Assembly: GCF_003287935.1 (NCBI RefSeq)
Contig: NZ_CP030287.1
Coordinates: 310,001-374,000, forward strand
Origin: Streptomyces sp. ICC1
GTDB taxonomy: Bacteria; Actinomycetota; Actinomycetes; Streptomycetales; Streptomycetaceae
Length of the DNA: 64,000 nt
Reading direction: 5' to 3'
Shown here in pieces: positions 51,707-59,867 of this stretch. Position 1 is the first letter of the stretch. Each line of letters starts with the position of its first letter. Made by a program: the position numbers and the translations under genes. Under the pieces are notes generated by a model. It was given only the letters and a program-made list of their open reading frames with translations. It was not told the DNA's origin and did not search any database.

Positions 51707-52393
51707 TCAATGGGTGGCACGGTTCGGACCGCCGGCCGGAGACAGGTCGTCAACGGCGTAACTGAGGACTTGGTCCACGCTGACGACACCGTCGACCCAC
51801 CGGCACAGTCGTTCGACAACCGGAATGGTGGACCGCTCCTCGACCCGGCCGCTCAAGGAGACGACTCCTTCCCGCACGCCCACCGCAATGGCGCCCGGGG
51901 CCATCCGCAGGGTCCGGACCAGTACGTCGTCGACGATTTCATCGCGTATGGCGTTGTCGCGGCGGAGCATGGGGCGTAGCAGGTCTGATCGGCTGACGAT
52001 GCCCACCAGCGTTCCGGTTTCGTCGATCACCGGCAGGCGCTTGACACCCCGCTCGTGCAGGAAGCGCGCCGTCTCGACGATTCCCCACTCCGGCCGGGCG
52101 GTCAGTACGGGGGTGGACATCAGATCGCCGGCCGTGCGGGCATCCAAGGAGGCGCGGTCCATGGACGCCTCAGCGTGCATGGGGTCACGCCCTTCGGAAT
52201 CCGGCAGGCCGGCCTGCCTGAGGAGCAGGTCGGCTTCGGAGACGATGCCGATCGGATGGTGGCGGGTGTCAACGACGGGCAGGGCCGAGACGCCGTTGTG
52301 GTCAAGGCTCCAGGCGACTGCTTTGAGTGACGCTTCGGGGCTGGCGGTGGCCACGGCCCTGGTCATGACGTCCGCGACAGTGCGATGGGACAT
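51707..52393 (-). CDS. CBS-BON protein 4
   Basis: This 228-aa paralogue has CBS-1 (VADVMTRAVATASPEASLKA), an enlarged linker around residues 60-85, CBS-2 (VKRLPVIDETGTLVGIVSRS) and BON (IAVGVREGVVSLSGRVEE). It follows USP-5 by 27 bp with GGAGA before the start, so the two form a transcription unit. Confidence 0.92.
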   Translation of the reverse strand: MSHRTVADVMTRAVATASPEASLKAVAWSLDHNGVSALPVVDTRHHPIGIVSEADLLLRQAGLPDSEGRDPMHAEASMDRASLDARTAGDLMSTPVLTARPEWGIVETARFLHERGVKRLPVIDETGTLVGIVSRSDLLRPMLRRDNAIRDEIVDDVLVRTLRMAPGAIAVGVREGVVSLSGRVEERSTIPVVERLCRWVDGVVSVDQVLSYAVDDLSPAGGPNRATH

Positions 52394-52420
52394 GGTCCGA
52401 TCTCCTTGGGGACGAGGCCG

Positions 52421-53290
52421 TCAGTCGTGAGCGATGACCGCGATAGGAGCCGCGGCATGGTGCAGGACCGCATGGGTCACCGACCCCAGATGCACTCCGA
52501 GAGGCGAGCGGCGCAGATGCCGCCCGACCACGACGAGGTCCGCGCCCGCCGCGGCCTGGACGAGCTGTCGGCCCGCAGGCCCCATGAATGCCTTGGTGGT
52601 GACGGTCACGGAGGGGAACTTGTGGCGCCACGGCAACAGCATGTCGTCCAGCATCTGGGTGACGCTCAGGCCGACCTCCCGTTCGTTCTCCGGGTCGGAG
52701 AAGGGTGCGTACTGGTACATGGAAGGCATCTTCCAGCCGTGGACCGCGCGCAGGCCGCAGCCCCGGCGGGCCGCTTCTTCGAAGGCGAAGGCCAGGACCC
52801 TGTCGGCCGCCTCGTGGATGTCGACACCCAGGACGATCTCTCCGTACGTTGTGGGTCCGGGCTCGTCGGGTTCGTCCGGGACCCGGACGAGTGTCACCGG
52901 GGTTTTGGTGGCCACGAGCGTCGACATGCTCACCGATCCGATGAGGAAGCCGGCCAGGCCACCCATCCCACGTGAGCCGAGCACGAGCAGCCCGGCGTCG
53001 GCCGCCTCAGCGGCCAGGGCTGCCGCAGGCCTGCCGGCGAGGCACCTCGTGGAGACATCCAGGCCCGCGTTCCGACGTCGTACATCCTCCAGGGCCTCGG
53101 TGAGCGCTTCGTCGGCCCACCGGTCGGCTCCCTCACGGCCCCACCCTGGAATCGCGGGGCTGATCGGCCAATCGACGGCGTGGACGAGCCGCAGCGGGAC
53201 CTCCCGCAGGGCCGCCTCCCGGGCTCCCCAGCGGGCCGCTGCCAGGCTCTCGGGAGAGCCGTCGACGCCAACGGTCACATGGTGCTTCAT
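52421..53290 (-). CDS. Universal stress protein, two UspA domains (USP-5)
   Basis: This 289-aa tandem UspA protein begins MKHHVTVGVDGSPESLAAAR. Domain 1 has LGSRGMGGLAGFLIGSVS; domain 2 has VGRHLRRSPLGVHLGSVTHA with LHHAAAPIAVIAHD. AAGGAGG lies 8 nt before ATG 53290. Two strong island boxes lie upstream. It is followed by CBS-BON 4. Confidence 0.93.
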   Translation of the reverse strand: MKHHVTVGVDGSPESLAAARWGAREAALREVPLRLVHAVDWPISPAIPGWGREGADRWADEALTEALEDVRRRNAGLDVSTRCLAGRPAAALAAEAADAGLLVLGSRGMGGLAGFLIGSVSMSTLVATKTPVTLVRVPDEPDEPGPTTYGEIVLGVDIHEAADRVLAFAFEEAARRGCGLRAVHGWKMPSMYQYAPFSDPENEREVGLSVTQMLDDMLLPWRHKFPSVTVTTKAFMGPAGRQLVQAAAGADLVVVGRHLRRSPLGVHLGSVTHAVLHHAAAPIAVIAHD

Positions 53291-53362
53291 GGTGAGAACC
53301 TCCTTGTGCGGCGCGGGGCCGCGGTTCTCTTCCAGCGTTGTCCACGGTGCAGTGCCCGACGA

Positions 53363-53398
53363 GGGGCCATGTGGCCCCACGTGGGACCGATCAGTCCC
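53363..53398 (-). promoter_or_regulatory. Paired DevR-type boxes upstream of USP-5
   Basis: GGGGCCATGTGGCCCC (53363-53378) and GGGACCGATCAGTCCC (53383-53398) are near-perfect palindromes 20 bp apart, ending about 75 bp before the start. The second is the closest in the window to the mycobacterial DosR box core (GGGAC...GTCCC). Confidence 0.75.
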
Positions 53399-53512
53399 GC
53401 ATAGCCAATGAAATCCGTTGCCCCGGTGTGCCGCCAGAGCAACGGATTCGTGCAGCATTGCCACCGGCTTGCCCGCATTCCGCTCGCGCATCCACGTCGT
53501 CGGCCGTGGCGG

Positions 53513-54181
53513 TCACCAGGACATCCCAAGGGCGCTGCGATGCGATGCAGTGGGCAGGGAGTCATCGACGCGAGCCGTCAGACGGGGGGCGACGGCGATC
53601 ACGCCATCGAGCCGGCCGGTGAGGCGGATCAGGACCGGAATCTGGCTCTGTGCCTCCAGCCGGCCCTCCAGGGTGACGATGCCGTCGACCACGTGGACGG
53701 TTACCGCTTTCGGGCGCAGCCCCATGGTGTCCATGAGTATGTCCTCGACCACGTGGTGTCGTATCTCCGCGTCGGGTCGCAGGAAGAGGCTGAGCAGGTC
53801 GCGGCGCGTGACGATGCCTACGAGGCGGGCCTCGTCGTCCACGACAGGCAGGCGCTCGACGCCTCTGCGGGCCATCAGGCGGGCGGCTCCTGCCGCGGCC
53901 TCGTCGGCGCGAACGCTGATCGCCGGTGCCGACATGATCTCACCGGCGGTGAAGATCACCTTCGACGGGAACGTGGCTTCCTCCCGGCCGGCGTCAGGCG
54001 CATCGCTCACGAGTGGATGCCCCGCGGCTTCTCGGTCGATCAGGTCTCTCTCTGAGACGACGCCCAGGACGTGGTCCTCGTCGTCGAGGACCGGCAGCCT
54101 GCTGATGTCGTGCTGTGCGAGCAGCTTCGCGACATCCTTGAAAGAGGTGGAGGTGACGACCGAGACGACCTCGTCGGTCAT
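53513..54181 (-). CDS. CBS-BON protein 5, probably N-terminally clipped
   Basis: This 222-aa paralogue starts MTDEVVSVVTSTSFKDVAKL, which corresponds to about residue 9 of its relatives, so the usual lead (about eight residues before LMT) is absent. CBS-2 (VERLPVVDDEARLVGIVTRR) and BON (VTVHVVDGIVTLEGRLEA) are intact. There is no ribosome site, because the PPOX gene starts 2 bp away in the other direction. It may be silent or poorly expressed. Confidence 0.8.
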   Translation of the reverse strand: MTDEVVSVVTSTSFKDVAKLLAQHDISRLPVLDDEDHVLGVVSERDLIDREAAGHPLVSDAPDAGREEATFPSKVIFTAGEIMSAPAISVRADEAAAGAARLMARRGVERLPVVDDEARLVGIVTRRDLLSLFLRPDAEIRHHVVEDILMDTMGLRPKAVTVHVVDGIVTLEGRLEAQSQIPVLIRLTGRLDGVIAVAPRLTARVDDSLPTASHRSALGMSW

Positions 54182-54183
54182 CA

Positions 54184-54609
54184 GTGGACCGCAGCGAAGC
54201 GCTGAGACTGCTCGGCACGGTATCGCTGGGACGCATCGTCTTCACCGAGCACGCTCTTCCGGCCGTGCGGCCGGTCAACCATCTCGTGGACGGGGAGGGA
54301 ATCGTCGTCCGCCTGCAGGGTGGCGGAGAGGTCTCTTCGCTCCTGGCGACGCCCGATGCGCCTGCGGTCGTCGTCACCTACTACGAGGCCGATGTCATCG
54401 ACCCTGAGACCCGCCTCGGCTGGAGCGTCGTCGTCACCGGATACGCCTCTCTGATCGGCGACGGCAACGAGGCGGACGGGTACGAGGCGTTGCTGCTGCC
54501 GTCGGTGAGTCAGACGATGACCAAGGCAGTGCGTATCAGGCCCGATCTCGTCACAGGGTTCCGGCTTGAGACCGAGCCCTCACACGCTACCCCCGTCACC
54601 TCTCCGTGA
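54184..54609 (+). CDS. PPOX-fold (pyridoxamine oxidase-like) protein A, N-terminally clipped
   Basis: This 141-aa product begins with GTG as VDRSEALRLLGTVSLGRIVF and matches the split-barrel flavin/F420-binding family. It is a paralogue of the 165-aa protein at 57.4 kb but lacks that protein's first ~28 residues and any ribosome site. The shared core includes FTEHALPAVRPVNHLVDGEG and LGWSVVVTGYA. A reductase or sensor role is typical; activity is unknown. Confidence 0.8.
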   Translation: MDRSEALRLLGTVSLGRIVFTEHALPAVRPVNHLVDGEGIVVRLQGGGEVSSLLATPDAPAVVVTYYEADVIDPETRLGWSVVVTGYASLIGDGNEADGYEALLLPSVSQTMTKAVRIRPDLVTGFRLETEPSHATPVTSP

Positions 54610-54620
54610 CGCGCGAAGGC

Positions 54621-54696
54621 GCCCGGAGTCGACCAAGCCACTGATGACCGCCGTCGCCGTGAATCCGTCGACGGCCGGGAATCCGGGCCGGGGCAC
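54621..54696 (+). pseudogene. Internal fragment of a SulP gene
   Basis: This tract aligns to about 60945-61020 of the intact sulP gene, encoding PESTKPLMTAVAV against PESTTALMTAVAV and then AGNPGR against AGDPGR. Homology stops on both sides. It is a second, independent relic of the same transporter. Confidence 0.65.
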
Positions 54697-54703
54697 CCTC
54701 TGC

Positions 54704-54742
54704 TGCCAGGTAGTTGGCGGCGCGCCAGTGGGCGTCGAGCTC
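54704..54742 (-). pseudogene. N-terminal fragment of a phosphoketolase gene
   Basis: On the minus strand ELDAHWRAANYLA matches the highly conserved N-terminal motif of xylulose-5-phosphate/fructose-6-phosphate phosphoketolase. The next expected residues (GQIYL) are missing, and homology ends at the SulP relic. The match is short, so the call is tentative. Confidence 0.45.
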
Positions 54743-54847
54743 CGGGATCGGGTACGCGGTCCTGTTTCCGCTCCTGCTCGCGGGGGCCGGGACGTTCGTC
54801 GGCTGAGCCGATGCCGACACTCTGCGCTCGCCCGGCTGCCGCCGGGA

Positions 54848-54884
54848 GGGGATGACCGGCCCCCGGGAAGGGACTGTCGGCCCC
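54848..54884 (+). promoter_or_regulatory. Paired DevR-type boxes upstream of USP-6
   Basis: GGGGATGACCGGCCCC (54848-54863) and GGGACTGTCGGCCCC (54870-54884) lie 22 bp apart and end about 115 bp before the USP-6 start. Apart from these boxes and the two relics just upstream, 54610-55000 holds no gene. Confidence 0.7.
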
Positions 54885-55000
54885 TATGGGGCAACGCCCG
54901 TCGCGACGAAGGTGAGTTCAGCGGCACCGGTCCCCCCGGCCGGTGCCGCTCCCCTGCCGATCGACCCCGATGCTCCGGCATCAGTACGGAGGACAGACTC

Positions 55001-55876
55001 GTGAAGCGCACCCTGGTGGTCGGAGTGGACGGATCCCCTCAGAGCCGGGCCGCGGCGGACTGGGCCGCACGGGAGGCCGTACGGCGCGACCTGCCCCTGC
55101 ACGTGGTCCACGCCTGGCTGTGGCAGCCGCTCGCAGCCCCGATCGTCCAGGACCGCGACACCGAAGCCCACCGCGCCGATAACGTTCTGAAGGAGGTCGA
55201 GGGCGAGCTCACCCACCGGTACCCGGAGCTGGCCCTCACCGCGGAGGTGCTCTCCGACGCGCCCGTGCCGGCTCTGCTGCGCGCGGCCAAGGACGCGGAG
55301 TTGCTGGTGCTCGGCACGCGCGGGCACGGAGCTCTGGTCGGGTTCCTGCTGGGCTCCTACGGGCGGCAGGTGATCGCGGCCGCCGAGTGCCCCGTCGTCT
55401 CCGTACGCTCCGCGCACGGCCGGCCGGTGGCCGTACCGGAGGAGGGTGAGGTCGTCGTCGGGCAGCAGGGCGGCGTGCAGGAGTCCGCCGAGGTACTGCG
55501 CGTCGCCTTCGAGGCCGCCGCGGCGAGGAAGGTACCGCTGCGTGCGGTCCGAGCCTGGAGCCTGCCCCCGGTCTACGGGTACAGCCCCGGGTCGATGTGG
55601 ATCGCCGACCAGTTCGGTGGCCTGGAGCCGTACGAGAAGGCCGCGCTGGAGCAGGCGCTGGAGCCGTGGCGGCTGAAGTACCCGGAGGTCGAAGTCGTCA
55701 CGCACGTGGAGCAGGGCAGTGGCGGCCACGTGCTGCTGACCGCGGCCTCGGACGCGCAGCTGCTCGTCGTCGGCCGCCGGGTCCGCGAATCGGCGGTGGG
55801 CGCGCACATCGGGTCCGTGGCCCATGCCGTCCTGCACCACGCGGTCTGTCCTGTCGCCGTGGTCCCGCACGCCTGA
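55001..55876 (+). CDS. Universal stress protein, two UspA domains (USP-6)
   Basis: This 291-aa protein begins with GTG as VKRTLVVGVDGSPQSRAAAD; GGAGG at 54988-54992 fixes the start. Domain 1 has LGTRGHGALVGFLLGSYG; domain 2 has VGRRVRESAVGAHIGSVAHA with LHHAVCPVAVVPHA. Domain 2 begins VVVGQQGGVQESAEV and lacks the usual GxD motif, so ATP binding there is doubtful. Confidence 0.92.
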   Translation: MKRTLVVGVDGSPQSRAAADWAAREAVRRDLPLHVVHAWLWQPLAAPIVQDRDTEAHRADNVLKEVEGELTHRYPELALTAEVLSDAPVPALLRAAKDAELLVLGTRGHGALVGFLLGSYGRQVIAAAECPVVSVRSAHGRPVAVPEEGEVVVGQQGGVQESAEVLRVAFEAAAARKVPLRAVRAWSLPPVYGYSPGSMWIADQFGGLEPYEKAALEQALEPWRLKYPEVEVVTHVEQGSGGHVLLTAASDAQLLVVGRRVRESAVGAHIGSVAHAVLHHAVCPVAVVPHA

Positions 55877-55982
55877 CCCGGCCTGGGTCAGGAAGGAGGC
55901 CGGGCACGCGACTGTACGGCGTGCCCGGCCCCGCCGCGTGCCCAGCCATCGCGTGCCCAGCCACCGGGTGCCCGGTCGCCGA

Positions 55983-56690
55983 CTATTCGGCGGACGGGAC
56001 GGGGTGCTGCCTCGGCGGGATCAGCGTGTGGCTGGCGATCACCGCTGCCTGGACGCGACGCTCCACCCCCAGCTTGGTGAACAGGCGCGAGATGATGTTC
56101 TTGACGGTCTTCTCGGCGAGGTACAGCCGCTGGCCGATCTCCCGGTTGGTGAGCCCCTCGCTGACCATGACGAGGATCTCCTTCTCCCGGTCGGTGAAGC
56201 CGGGCAGACCCGGGACCTGGTCTTCCTTGGGTACGTCGCCGCGCATGCGGGCCATCAGCCGGGTCGTGGCTCCCGGATCGAGCATGGACTGGCCGGCCGC
56301 GACCGTACGGACGGCGGTGACCAGGTCGGTGCCGGTGATCTGCTTCAGCACGTAACCGGAGGCGCCGGCCATCACCGCGTCCAGGAGGGCCTCCTCGTCG
56401 TCGAACGAGGTGAGCATCAGGCAGGCCAGCTCGGGCATCCGCGAGCGCAGTTCGCGGCACACGCTCACGCCGTCGCCGTCCTGGAGCCGTACGTCGAGGA
56501 TCGCCACCTGGGGACGCAGTGCGGGGATGCGGATCAGAGCCTGTTCCGCCGTGCCCGCCTCACCGATCACGTTCAGGTCCGGCTCCGCGTCCAGCAGATC
56601 GTGCACCCCGCGGCGTACGACTTCGTGGTCGTCGAGGAGGAAGACCGTGATCGGCGGCTTGATGGGGGAGGGGGCACCGTTGTCGTTCAT
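55983..56690 (-). CDS. DevR/DosR-type NarL-family response regulator
   Basis: This 235-aa regulator has a receiver domain with LLDDHEVVRRG (D20, D21), the phosphorylation site ILDVRLQDGDG (D66), T94 and YVLKQ (K116). Its LuxR/NarL helix-turn-helix is LTNREIGQRLYLAEKTVKNI, with ISRLFTKLGVERR following. These features match the mycobacterial dormancy regulator DevR/DosR and Streptomyces OsdR. ATG 56690 has GAAGGAG 7 nt upstream; the longer frame crosses its own promoter. It pairs with the DevS-like kinase at 57.9-59.6 kb and probably binds the repeated GGGxC boxes in this window; that binding is inferred. Confidence 0.9.
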   Translation of the reverse strand: MNDNGAPSPIKPPITVFLLDDHEVVRRGVHDLLDAEPDLNVIGEAGTAEQALIRIPALRPQVAILDVRLQDGDGVSVCRELRSRMPELACLMLTSFDDEEALLDAVMAGASGYVLKQITGTDLVTAVRTVAAGQSMLDPGATTRLMARMRGDVPKEDQVPGLPGFTDREKEILVMVSEGLTNREIGQRLYLAEKTVKNIISRLFTKLGVERRVQAAVIASHTLIPPRQHPVPSAE

Positions 56691-56946
56691 GACGCAACTC
56701 CTTCGCCTGGGATCGTCCGGGGCGCCCGAACTCCCGCATCCTGCCTGGCGAAGGGGCCGAACGGACAGGGCCGATAGGCCCTCATCCACCTGCTTCCCCG
56801 CGGAGGTAGGCACCATGGGAAGGGGACCTTCGGCCCTTCGCGGGGGGCACATGGGCCTTCCCGGGACCGGTCCGTGTCCGGTGAGCTGGTGCCGCACGGG
56901 GAAAGGGGCGGCTCGACCGCAGGGCCGCACGCAGCGTGGAGGTTCC
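56691..56946. promoter_or_regulatory. Divergent promoter region, DevR-like gene / STAS gene
   Basis: GGGCCGATAGGCCC (56768-56781) lies about 80 bp before the regulator start, and GGGACCTTCGGCCC (56823-56836) lies about 110 bp before the STAS gene. Both fit the island motif and suggest autoregulation of the response regulator. GGAGG just ahead of ATG 56947 is the STAS ribosome site. Confidence 0.7.
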
Positions 56947-57273
56947 ATGACGACCACCTTGATCGACTTGAGGGCCGCGGCGAGGAACGACGGCGACGTG
57001 CGCGTCACCTTGGCCGGAGAACTCGACTTCCACACGGCGGGGCTGGTGGAGCCCCGCCTCACCCATCTCGCAGCATCCGGTCACCGCAGCCTCGTCCTGG
57101 ACCTGTCCGGGATCTCCTTCTGCGACAGCTCGGGAATCGACCTCTTCATGCGTGTGCACCACCGCTGCCGCTTGGCCGGAACCCGGCTCCGGCTGTGTGG
57201 CGTGCCGCCTCTGGTGGCCAAGTCGATACGGGTGCTCGGCGCCGACCGTGTGCTGCGGCTCGCAGTGGCCTGA
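56947..57273 (+). CDS. STAS-domain anti-sigma factor antagonist
   Basis: This 108-aa protein has the STAS fold, with VRVTLAGELDFHTAGLVEP and LVLDLSGISFCDSSGIDLF. The SSG motif supplies the Ser normally phosphorylated by an anti-sigma kinase. It would free a sigma factor by binding its anti-sigma when dephosphorylated; the partner is not in this window. It starts next to the DevR-like gene, divergently, and may be controlled with it. Confidence 0.9.
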   Translation: MTTTLIDLRAAARNDGDVRVTLAGELDFHTAGLVEPRLTHLAASGHRSLVLDLSGISFCDSSGIDLFMRVHHRCRLAGTRLRLCGVPPLVAKSIRVLGADRVLRLAVA

Positions 57274-57305
57274 TCAGGGCGGTAGCCGAAACCGGTCCCC
57301 GGGTC

Positions 57306-57320
57306 GGGACCATCCGGCCC
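57306..57320 (+). promoter_or_regulatory. DevR-type box upstream of PPOX protein B
   Basis: GGGACCATCCGGCCC lies 80 bp before ATG 57400 and just after the STAS gene stop. It matches the island consensus. Confidence 0.65.
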
Positions 57321-57399
57321 TGGTTCTCGTGGTGCTCGAGAGGGAGGCTGGTGGCCCGGAAGCCGCAAGGACCGATCGATACCGGAGGAGGTGCGCAGC

Positions 57400-57897
57400 A
57401 TGGACGAGGACGGCGGCATACGGCGCACTGATGGTCAGGACGGCGATGCGACGGCCACCCGGCGCATGCGGGAGCTCGACAGGGCGGAGGCGCTCAGACT
57501 GGTGGCGACGGTGTCCCTGGGGCGCATCGTCTTCACGCAGCACGCTCTGCCGGCGGTCCGTCCGGTCAACCACCTCGTCGAGGGCGAGGACATCGTCGTG
57601 CGGATCCACGACGACGGGGCACTCGCCTCCCTCGTGGCTCCGGCCGATGTCCCCGGCGTGGTGGTCGCCTACGAAGCGGACGCCATCGATCCCGTCACCC
57701 ACCTCGGCTGGAGCGTCGTCGTCACCGGTTACGCGTGCCCGGTGACCGATGCCGATGAGGTGGCCCGGTTCGCTTCCCTGCTGCGTCCCTGGGTGGGACA
57801 CCCCATGGCCGGAGCCCTGAGGATCCGCCCCGACCTCGTCACCGGATTCCGGCTGGAGGCGGAGCGGACGATGCAGGAGCCGGCCGGCCTGGGGTGA
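57400..57897 (+). CDS. PPOX-fold (pyridoxamine oxidase-like) protein B
   Basis: This 165-aa protein is the full-length paralogue of PPOX protein A. After a polar N-terminus comes LDRAEALRLVATVSLGRIVF, then FTQHALPAVRPVNHLVEGED and LGWSVVVTGYA, typical of split-barrel flavin/F420-binding proteins in the pyridoxamine oxidase superfamily. GGAGGAGG 8 nt before ATG 57400 fixes the start. It converges on the DevS-like kinase gene with a 14-bp gap. Confidence 0.88.
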   Translation: MDEDGGIRRTDGQDGDATATRRMRELDRAEALRLVATVSLGRIVFTQHALPAVRPVNHLVEGEDIVVRIHDDGALASLVAPADVPGVVVAYEADAIDPVTHLGWSVVVTGYACPVTDADEVARFASLLRPWVGHPMAGALRIRPDLVTGFRLEAERTMQEPAGLG

Positions 57898-57911
57898 TCG
57901 CGTCGGGGCCG

Positions 57912-59630
57912 TCAGCTCCCGGTGGGGAGCGGCGCCCGCCAAACGAGCCGGCTGCCCCCCTCGTCGGGGCTGTCCACGGTGAAGGATCCGCCCAGGCTCT
58001 GCGCCCGGTCGTCGAGGTTGCGCAGACCGCTTCTGCGGCCCTGGGCCGGGATGCCCCTGCCGTTGTCGGAGACCGTCAGCACGATCTCGCCCGGTTCTGC
58101 CTTGAGCGCCACGGCGACCCTGGTCGCCCCCGCGTGGCGCGCGGCGTTGCTCAGGAGCTCGCCCAGCGCCGCCATGGCGTGGTCGGCGATCTCGGACGGG
58201 ACGTCCGTATCGAGCAGGCCCTCCATGCTCAGGCGCGGCGGATGGCCGAGCGTGGTGGCCGCTTCGCCGACGGCCCGGGCCGCGCGGGCCCGCAGACCCG
58301 GTCCGCTCTCGCGGTCCTTGGTGCGCAGACCGAAGATCGTCGAGCGGATGATCTTGATCGTTTCGTCCAGGTCCTCGACGGCGCGGCTGACGCGTTCGGC
58401 GGCCCCTTCGTGCTCGACGAGCCGTGCGGCGCTCTGGAGGGTCATTCCGGTGGCGAAGAGCCGCTGGATGGCCAGGTCGTGCAGGTCCCGCGCGATCCGG
58501 TCGCGTTCCTCCAGCAGCGCTATCTGCTCCGCGTCCCGGCGCCGCTCCGCCAGCTCCAGGGCGATCGCCGCCTGTCCCGCGAAGGCGACGAGCGGCTCGA
58601 GCTCGTGCTCGCCGAAGGCGGGTTCGCCGGCCGGGCGGGCGAGCAGCAGTACGCCCCTGCTCTCCCTGCCGGCGGTGCCCAGCGGGACCGCGACGGCGGG
58701 ACCCAGCCCGCCCTGTGCCTGGGAATCGGCCGGGTAGCGGTCGTCGTCCGAGGCGTGCAGGACCGTGACGGGTTGCCCGGTCCGGTGCGCGGTCCCCGAG
58801 AGGGTTCCCGCGTAGGGCACGACGAGTCCCTGCCTGGCCTTGCTGTCCGCACCGGCGGCGAACTCCACGATCAGCCCCTCGGCGCCGGGAACCGGCATGG
58901 AGATGTCCGCGATCCGGGCCCCCGTGATCTCCTGGGCCCGCAGGGCGATGAGCTCCAGCACCGCCGGACGGGAACTGCCCGACAGCAGGCTCTCGGTGAT
59001 CTCCGCGTTGGCCTTCAGCCATCGCTGCTGCCGCTGCGATCCCTCGTAGAGCCGGGCGTTGTCGATCGCCACGCCCGCCGCCACCGAGAGGGTGGAGATC
59101 ACCGTCTCGTCCTCGGTGTCGAAATCGAACCCGCCCCGCTTGTCGGTCAGGTAGAGATTCCCGAACACCTCGTCCCGCACCCGGATCGGTACGCCGAGGA
59201 ACGTGCGCATGGGCGGGTGGTGCGGCGGAAACCCGTACGACGAGGAGTGGGCACCGAGATCAGTGAGGCGCAAGGGCTCCGGGTGGTGGATGACCTCCCC
59301 GAGCAGGCCGTGACCGGCCGGCAGGGGACCGATTTCGGCGATGGCCTCCTCGTCGAGCCCCACGGTCAGGAACTGCGACAGGGTGCGGCCGTCGGGGCCG
59401 ATGACCCCGAGCGCCCCGTAGTCGGCGTCGACGAGCAGGGCCGCGGCCTCCACGATCCGCCGCAGCACTTGGGCCAGATCCAGCTCCCGGCCCACCGAGA
59501 CGACGGCCTCCAGCAGGCTGTGCACCCGGTCCCGGGTGCCGCGCACGGCGTCGATGCGTACTTGGAGCTCGTCGAGCAGCTCGTCCAGCCGCATCCGAGG
59601 CACTTGCGTCAACGGATCCCCCACACCCAC
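57912..59630 (-). CDS. DevS/DosS-type two-GAF sensor histidine kinase
   Basis: This 572-aa kinase has GAF-A at about residues 55-195, GAF-B at 215-362, a HisKA_3 motif ERDRIARDLHDLAIQRLFAT with the phospho-His near 384, and an ATPase domain at about 480-570. GAF-A keeps the segment SYGFPPHHPPMRTFLGVP. Its H137/H138 align with the region of the heme-ligating His of mycobacterial DosS, so heme-based sensing of O2, NO or redox state is likely. GTG 59630 is chosen for AAGGGG 6 nt upstream. It probably phosphorylates the DevR-like regulator at 56 kb. Confidence 0.9.
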   Translation of the reverse strand: MGVGDPLTQVPRMRLDELLDELQVRIDAVRGTRDRVHSLLEAVVSVGRELDLAQVLRRIVEAAALLVDADYGALGVIGPDGRTLSQFLTVGLDEEAIAEIGPLPAGHGLLGEVIHHPEPLRLTDLGAHSSSYGFPPHHPPMRTFLGVPIRVRDEVFGNLYLTDKRGGFDFDTEDETVISTLSVAAGVAIDNARLYEGSQRQQRWLKANAEITESLLSGSSRPAVLELIALRAQEITGARIADISMPVPGAEGLIVEFAAGADSKARQGLVVPYAGTLSGTAHRTGQPVTVLHASDDDRYPADSQAQGGLGPAVAVPLGTAGRESRGVLLLARPAGEPAFGEHELEPLVAFAGQAAIALELAERRRDAEQIALLEERDRIARDLHDLAIQRLFATGMTLQSAARLVEHEGAAERVSRAVEDLDETIKIIRSTIFGLRTKDRESGPGLRARAARAVGEAATTLGHPPRLSMEGLLDTDVPSEIADHAMAALGELLSNAARHAGATRVAVALKAEPGEIVLTVSDNGRGIPAQGRRSGLRNLDDRAQSLGGSFTVDSPDEGGSRLVWRAPLPTGS

Positions 59631-59867
59631 GTGTTTCCCCTTCGCTGCCCGCCCCGTCCGGAGCCAGGCTATCGGCACGGCCGGGCCCGATGGGGCATCC
59701 ACCTGCGGTCACTGCGGACGGGGAGCGCACGTCAGGTGAGAGCTGGCGGTGAGAGCCGTGCCGGCTCCTCGACACACCTGTGCGAAGCGCGACGCATCCT
59801 TGCGCGGAGGTGCGTGCCGTGACCGACTTGAACGCAGCACTGGACGGCGAGAGGGACGGTGGCGGCG

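Noticed and set aside
59683..59697. GGGCCCGATGGGGC between the DevS-like kinase and ppk2 as a further DevR-type box
   Set aside because: The right half does not match the recurring GGCCC half site, so it was not counted.
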